Shown here: positions 58,962-64,000 of the stretch, in pieces
How positions within the stretch are numbered: position 1 is the first letter of the stretch
How the letters are laid out: every line of letters starts with the position of its first letter
From: Tetrastigma voinierianum
Taxonomy: Eukaryota > Streptophyta > Magnoliopsida > Vitales > Vitaceae
Length of the DNA stretch: 64,000 bases
Reading direction: 5' to 3'
NCBI GenBank assembly: GCA_016808115.1
Contig: JAEQBH010000029.1
Location: forward strand, 186,001 to 250,000
Position numbers and translations under genes: made by a program
Notes under the pieces: generated by a model
The model's input: the letters and a program-made list of their open reading frames with translations, nothing else
What the model was told of the DNA's origin: nothing
The model's database searches: none

Positions 58962-59462
58962 TGTAGCACTTTGCGGTCCGACCCGATTGTCGGATTCGAA
59001 CCTGTTCCAGGATGCTTGTTTAATTGTTTTTATTTACCGTTTTATTTAAATTTTCTTTTTCCAAAATGTCACGACTAACTCTCAAACACCCGAATTTACG
59101 GATCCGAACTGCAGCACGCTTACTCCGATCGCTTTTATTTATCTTGACAAAACGTTTATTTACGCTATTTCATTTTAGAGTTCTTATTTACGTTGTACAT
59201 TTTCAAATGGTAGGCCGGAGCAACATTTACTCTTAAACAATTTGTTTTACAAATGGCATATCATGCCTTTACAAACGATATACAAAACATTAGTTCGTGA
59301 GTTCAACCTCTTTTGTTCACAAATGTCATATGTTCAAAAGAAATTATTATGCAAATGGCGGGGTATATACTATACGCCGCAACTTTGTCTATGACTCTGC
59401 GCTTCTTGATCTTGCCTTCGTTCTCGTTTACTCGAAACCTGCGCATAGATAAAAACTATACG

Positions 59463-59482
59463 CTAAGCATTTTCATGCTTAG
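59463..59482 (-). other. Perfect 8-bp hairpin with GAAA loop, second copy
   Basis: The 20 bases are identical to 39,258-39,277 in element sense, within a conserved context (ATAGATAAA...CTACACGCTAAGC in one copy, ATAGATAAAAACTATACGCTAAGC-like in the other). Confidence 0.7.
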
Positions 59483-59835
59483 TGGTTCTATACAGTTCTA
59501 TTCCAATTTTCAATTTAACATGACATGCATTTATCATAAAACCAAGCCTTTTATATCAAACTATACTCATGCTTATTCATTTTCACATGCTTTCACTTTA
59601 CAAATCATCAATCATATCAAAATATGCAATTCCACATGCAATAAATTATTTAACTCAAATCATGAGATTAAAACATGTACTCTTAATGACGTATTTAGTT
59701 TACAAATCTCGTTTTCATTGATTAAAGTTTATTTTCTCACTTTGTCTATACAATTCACATTCATGACGGATTCCCGCTTTGGTGAATCACCCTTTTATCA
59801 TTCTGAATGTGCTTACACATTTCATTAATTTCGGC

Positions 59836-60050
59836 TTCCCATCATGCCGATGCCGACCGTGCACCTCGACATGGTGTGAAATGCCATACGCCATCAAGAT
59901 GGATGCCGATTGGTGCATCCCGCCGCGGACATTTCTTCAATGCCATATGCCATCATGACGATTTCGATTGGTGCATCCCCGCCATGGGATATTGACACTT
60001 TCGTTATTTCATGATGGATTCATTTGGTGAATCCTGCCATGATGGACGTT
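59836..60050. repeat. Degenerate tandem repeat, about 59 bp
   Basis: ATGCCATACGCCATCAAGAT at 59,881 recurs as ATGCCATATGCCATCATGAC at 59,940. Each is followed by CGATTGGTGCATCCC or CGATTTCGATTGGTGCATCC. Partial units flank both sides. It lies within the T-family solo LTR. Confidence 0.7.
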
Positions 60051-60638
60051 TGGTATACCGATTCAATTCAAGATGTCAAGAATTGAGCAATTCATTTACA
60101 ATACGATTAATCACTCACATGCAATTAATCGTCAAACATTTTAATTAACAATATTGAAACAACTCCATATGCACTCGTAGGTATCATTTCAGATATACTC
60201 ATTCCATATATTAGAGGCAATTATATTTATTTGGTATACTACCAAAACACTTGAAATAAGGATAGGGTCAGTGAACAAACCGAAGCCGTTGGCTCTCATT
60301 TCCTTCCCCTCAATCCGTCCTAGTTAGTGATCAATCACCTGTCCCTAGTCATACCAATTAGCCACCTTAGTGGATAAATAGTTATTAAACATTTTTAGTG
60401 AATTACAAATTTATCTCTCGTTAACTGGGCCTTAGGTTAAGACACTAATGCCCCGCCTAAAGACTTCTGTCACGAGGGGCGGCGAGGTACGGTATGTTTT
60501 CATTTAGTTTCATTCTTAGTCGAACCCACATTAGTCATTTATTAGGGTTCCTAAACAATCGTCTATGAATACAAGGTGTTTGGAAAAAAAAATCCAAAAA
60601 TTTCCTCGTGTGAACAGTGTCTACGCCGCAAACGCAGC

Positions 60639-60663
60639 CGAGGGGCCGGGCTTTGGCCCCTCG
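60639..60663. other. GC-rich hairpin in T-family solo LTR
   Basis: CGAGGGGCC and GGCCCCTCG form an exact 9-bp stem with loop GGGCTTT. The site lies in a GC-rich island in an otherwise AT-rich LTR. Confidence 0.6.
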
Positions 60664-61493
60664 ACTTGCCACGGCGAGGTAGCTGCAGCTGCGGGTGAGG
60701 ATATGCCGCGACGAGAGGTGTGCTTTCTTACATTTGCGTGAGGCAGGCTGTAAACTGATTTTCCAGGTTTCTCGTTTTTGTAGTTTTCTCGAATCACTCA
60801 AAACTCAAAACAAATTATGGAAAAAACTCTCCCAAGGAATTTAATATCATCCTAAACCAACCATGAGCAAAACCCATGGATGGATTAGGGTTTTTCTAAT
60901 CCAAATATCATTTAAAGAAATCTAGGGTTTGGTTCTTACCTTGAAATATCTTTGCACTTGAAGCCCTAGCCTTTCTCTTTCTTCTTGATCACTTATGCAC
61001 CAAAAATGGGAAGATCTCCCACCAAAATCACTTCCTTCCAAAACCCTAGCTTTCTCCTCTCTCTCTTTGCTCTTCAAAAATGGTTTGCTCAAATGAGCCC
61101 TTAGACCACTTTTGGTCTTTTAAGCTCTTATTTCCTTAAAGACTTGTTTGGCTTACACAATAAATCCCATTTCTCATTATTGGCATTTTAACTCTTCATT
61201 TCACCTTCATTTATCATTTAATTCACTTGGCATTTAAGCTCATTCTCATTAGACCCTTACGTCCTTATTTACACATTTCCAAATTTGCCCTTTTTCACTT
61301 GGGTTTATTTCCGGTTCAGCCAATTTCCCATTTTAGCATATGATATTTAATCATATGTTCATATATTCATTTCACTTTTCACAATTTAACAATTTATCAG
61401 TTTTCCCAAAAAGACCCAAGTTTAGCTCAATTTATACCCGGAATATATAATAAAAATTATTATAAAAATTCTAGGGTATTTTTGGGGCAGTAC

Positions 61494-61955
61494 GTTAACC
61501 AAGCAGTAGAGTCACCAATGAATCCTTCTGAGGACACTACTCGGCTAAAACTTATAAGCAACGGTTCTTTCATGATTAGGTAGTTTAATTTGAATAAAAA
61601 GGGTGCGTTCTTATCCTTTAGTAGTTAGACTCTTCCAAATAGGTGAGTTGAATTTAAGTTTGGGGGTGCTGGAACCTGGTTATATGTTCGAGATCATGAA
61701 TCAACTGCTCATAGATTTCTTGGAAAGGTCATTGAGAACTTGGGGGGCTGAGTTGCTTAGTCAACCAGTCTTTCTTTAGAAAGTTTAACAACATTAAGGA
61801 TCTTCGATTTTAGGGAAAGGAGGCTAGATTTGCAAAGTTTAGTTCATTTGATCCTTCTTTTTGGCATCATGTGATGTGTATCACTCATGTCGTATGCGTT
61901 TTGGTATGTCATTTTCAAGTGTATTTTGTTTTGAGTATGTTCCTTGCTTGGGGAC
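61494..61955 (+). other. Element E 3' non-coding region, after the solo LTR
   Basis: The stretch contains GAATTTAAGTTTGGGGGTGC near 61,649, a second internal G-rich tract typical of Athila 3' regions. No coding region is seen. Confidence 0.55.
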
Positions 61956-61980
61956 AAGCAAGAAGCTAAGTTTTGGGGTG
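61956..61980 (+). promoter_or_regulatory. Polypurine tract of element E
   Basis: AAGCAAGAAGCTAAG and TTTTGGGGTG lie directly before TGATGAGTGTCG, giving the 3' LTR start. Confidence 0.75.
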
Positions 61981-62129
61981 TGATGAGTGTCGAAACGCTC
62001 ATGATATACTGCTGATATATTATGTTTTTGTTCGTTTCATATAGTAATAGGTGTTGTTATCACTCTATACCTTATATTTGGTTCTTGTGCGATATAGATT
62101 GTATAAGGCGTTGGAGAGCTTTATGGAGG
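61981..62129 (+). repeat. Element E 3' LTR, first 149 bp
   Basis: TGATGAGTGTCGAAACGCTCATGA opens the LTR. Its last part (TATAAGGCGTTGGAGAGCTTTATGGAG) is alike to 49,184-49,210 of the 5' LTR (ATAAGGAGGCATTTGGAGGCTTTGTGGAG). It is cut by the next LTR. Confidence 0.75.
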
Positions 62130-64000
62130 CGATGAGTCTTAAACTCATATATTTTTAATCCTTTTTCCGACATGTTTTTTATCGGTTTCAAATATATTTT
62201 CATGCGAATTATGGAATATTCACAAACTTTGTGTTTTCCAGGTTTTAATTGAAAAAGAAGATAATTCCAGCATAAAAGAAGAAGAAAGTGGTAATGGCGG
62301 CATTCTGTCGTGGCCAATTTCAAAGCGGAACGGAAGAAGCCCATGTACGTAGCGAAAACTATATGTCGAACAAATTCTAGGTTGAACTTCGAGGCAAATA
62401 GAATCCTGCTGTTGTTGATGAGAGTTCTTTGTCTTGACATTGACCGAAGAAGAATGAAAAGAAGACTATTGCGACACCTTAACTCTGTCGTGACAATGAT
62501 AAAGGCAAATGGCGAGGAACTGTCGCTACAATCAGCTTCACTCTTTAGCAGCATAAAAAAAGTGAAGATTAACAGATGAACTCATCACGATAGAAAGCGA
62601 CAATGTCTGACCTGAAATTCGAATTTGTCTGAGAATGTTTTATGTTGTGACAAAGTTTTTCGACATGGAGTTAGCTCAAAGGAAGAATTTCTATCCACAA
62701 ACAAAGAAAATCACACATTAGTGAAATTACATTCAGAATTCTATGAGCAACAAAATCTTTAATCTTGACAAGATTATTTAATTATAATGACAAAAACATA
62801 GGTAGGTAGATTCTTGTTGTGATAAAGAATTGAATTGCAACACAAGAGGAATGGTGACAGAAATTAATGTTTGTGACATAGTAAAGAATTGAAGCGGAAT
62901 CTGCAATCGTGATAAAGAAGAAGTTTTAATCGACAATAAAAGCTAGAGAATGATAGAATTCTGTCGCAACAGAAGAAAATTTCGGTCTCGATAAAAATTG
63001 TATGAAGCGAGATTAAATTAAGTCAATTTTGTTGCGACAAGATTTCTGTGCGTCTAATGAAATCGACAATGAACCCGAGGAGGAAGAGAGAAAGAAGTCA
63101 CGTGTGACCAAAGAAATTCTATCGTATGGTGTTTAGAATCAAGAAATCTGTCGTGACATGAAAATTACAATCGCGACATAATAGACAAGCTGAAGAGAAA
63201 AATGCTTGTCGCGACGTTATCAAAGTTTGTCTTGACATAATCCAAAGAAAAAACTCATAGAACAGGTCGCGACATAAAACTGTATGCTAAGATAGAGGCC
63301 AGCGACAAAGACTGAAAACTCTGTCGTGACATAACGTTTTATGTCATGTGAGCATCTAATTTAAATTTGGGAATTTTGGGGATCCACAACCTGATTATTA
63401 AAGTGTGGCCCAACATTAGGAAGTCTATAAATAGATACATCTAGGGCACTGTGCGTAGTTTCCACAATTCCAGGACTCTTGGGTAGTTGAAGACTCTTAT
63501 ATATTTTTATTTTTCTTTTATTTATGTTTTAGTAGATTTTGTTTGAGCATAGTTTTTAGTTAGTTTCTTAATTTTAAGGTTGAGAAATGAGCGTAGTGCG
63601 GCGAGTTGGAATTTCTTGATGACATTTAATTTTCTCTTTATTACTGTTTTGAATAAAATGGAGTTTGGAAAATTTCGGATTTCATTTATTTCAGTTCGTT
63701 TACAATTTCAGTGAATTTTCTTGATCATTTAGTCACTGAGATGAGTGAACCAGTTTTGAAAGGTTGGGCTTCCTCTAGGAATGGGTCGATGATTATAGTA
63801 ATTTTTCTGCACATTGTGGAAGAACGCCCTAGTTAGAATTCTTGAATTTATATGATTGGTATTATTTTTGAACTTAATTTTTCCCAATACTAGTACCGTG
63901 TACCCAAGCAAAGTATTGTATCTTGCTCTGATTTCTAGGAAGCCCTCTACGTGACACAGAAATGGAAAATCCTAAGGGTATAGAGCAGTTCTTTGTGGGT
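62130..64000 (+). mobile_element. LTR 7 (TGTCGCGACA family), running off the window
   Basis: It starts CGATGAGTCTTAAACTCATATA (sisters begin TGATGAGTC) and follows the family layout: a palindrome array at about 62,305-63,345, TATAAATAG at 63,426-63,434 and the AT-rich transcribed part. Its end, and hence any element attached, lies beyond 64,000. I saw no exact TGTCGCGACA in it, so it is among the most decayed copies. The frames at 62,072-62,579 on both strands are chance. Confidence 0.75.

Larger units (their letters stand above)
58962..61493 (-). mobile_element. T-family solo LTR in element E
   Basis: On the plus strand it runs from TGTAGCACTTTGCGGTCCG to GGTATTTTTGGGGCAGTAC. It is flanked by CTTAA (58,957-58,961) and GTTAA (61,494-61,498), a 5-bp duplication with one change. 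It shares layout with 38,846-41,792: a TTCGAACC start, the CTAAGCAT hairpin (59,463-59,482), AT-rich middle, a CCCTAG-rich leader (60,880-61,060) and the same terminal zone. No internal element sequence or second copy is adjacent, hence a solo LTR. All frames inside look like chance. Confidence 0.75.
49172..62129 (+). mobile_element. Element E: Athila-type retrotransposon, plus strand
   Basis: It has a truncated 5' LTR, PBS, gag, protease, RT, RNase H, integrase, a conserved hairpin, a third ORF, purine tracts and the first 150 bp of a 3' LTR, in canonical order. Its 5' LTR start is removed by element D and its 3' LTR is cut by a new LTR at 62,130. A T-family solo LTR lies in its 3' part. Pol is broken by many stops and two integrase catalytic residues are changed. 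Confidence 0.85.

Noticed and set aside
59313..59828. 171-codon plus-strand ORF
   Set aside because: It is inside the T-family solo LTR, opposite to its sense strand, with no domain and low-complexity composition.
62072..62579. 160-codon minus and 89-codon plus frames
   Set aside because: They cover the start of LTR 7 and its palindrome array; no similarity to a protein family is visible.

Overview
The window looks like plant nuclear DNA, a heterochromatic or intergenic tract made almost entirely of nested LTR retrotransposons. The plant attribution rests on three things: Ty3/gypsy polyproteins of the Athila type, primer-binding sites matching the 3' end of plant tRNA-Asp, and plant-style LTRs with TATAAATAG boxes. 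I see no host gene with intact exons, no rRNA or tRNA gene and no CRISPR. Every coding region is a retrotransposon pseudogene with stops and frameshifts. The species cannot be named from the sequence.

Layout. Bases 1-4,177 hold LTR-like non-coding DNA with a TATA box, a four-copy 73-bp tandem repeat and two SINE-like units flanking a perfect hairpin. Element A (minus, 4,178-14,153) is a degenerate Athila-like element with both LTRs. It appears to sit inside an LTR of a second family (T family) whose right part is 14,154-15,442. Element B (minus, 15,443-22,385) is the 3' part of a third family: integrase tail, then a third ORF. That ORF is split by a solo LTR (15,886-19,624), which itself holds a further insertion. 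Element C (plus, 22,386-38,223) has both LTRs, a large gag-to-RNase H deletion, and a third ORF split by another solo LTR (30,094-33,034). Element D (minus, 38,224-49,171) keeps its 5' LTR, primer-binding site, gag, protease, RT and integrase. Its integrase is split by a T-family LTR (38,846-41,792) and its 3' end is lost at the junction with C. Element E (plus, 49,172-62,129) runs from a truncated 5' LTR through gag-pol and a third ORF to the start of a 3' LTR. It carries a T-family solo LTR at 58,962-61,493. A last LTR of the B/C/D family enters at about 62,130 and runs off the window.

How the parts relate. B, C, D, the two solo LTRs and the last LTR are one family. Its U3 carries an array of the palindrome TGTCGCGACA upstream of the TATA box, and the same palindrome recurs in the gap between pol and the third ORF. 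Elements A and E carry different palindromes (TTTCGCTAT/ATAGCGAAA and ACGTCGCGACGT). In the B/C/D family, the LTR 3' ends contain one to five tandem copies of a primer-binding-site-plus-leader unit, with the working site just beyond the last copy. This suggests that U5 grows by capturing duplicated primer-binding sites. The PBS capture and the palindromic arrays are the two observations I consider most novel.
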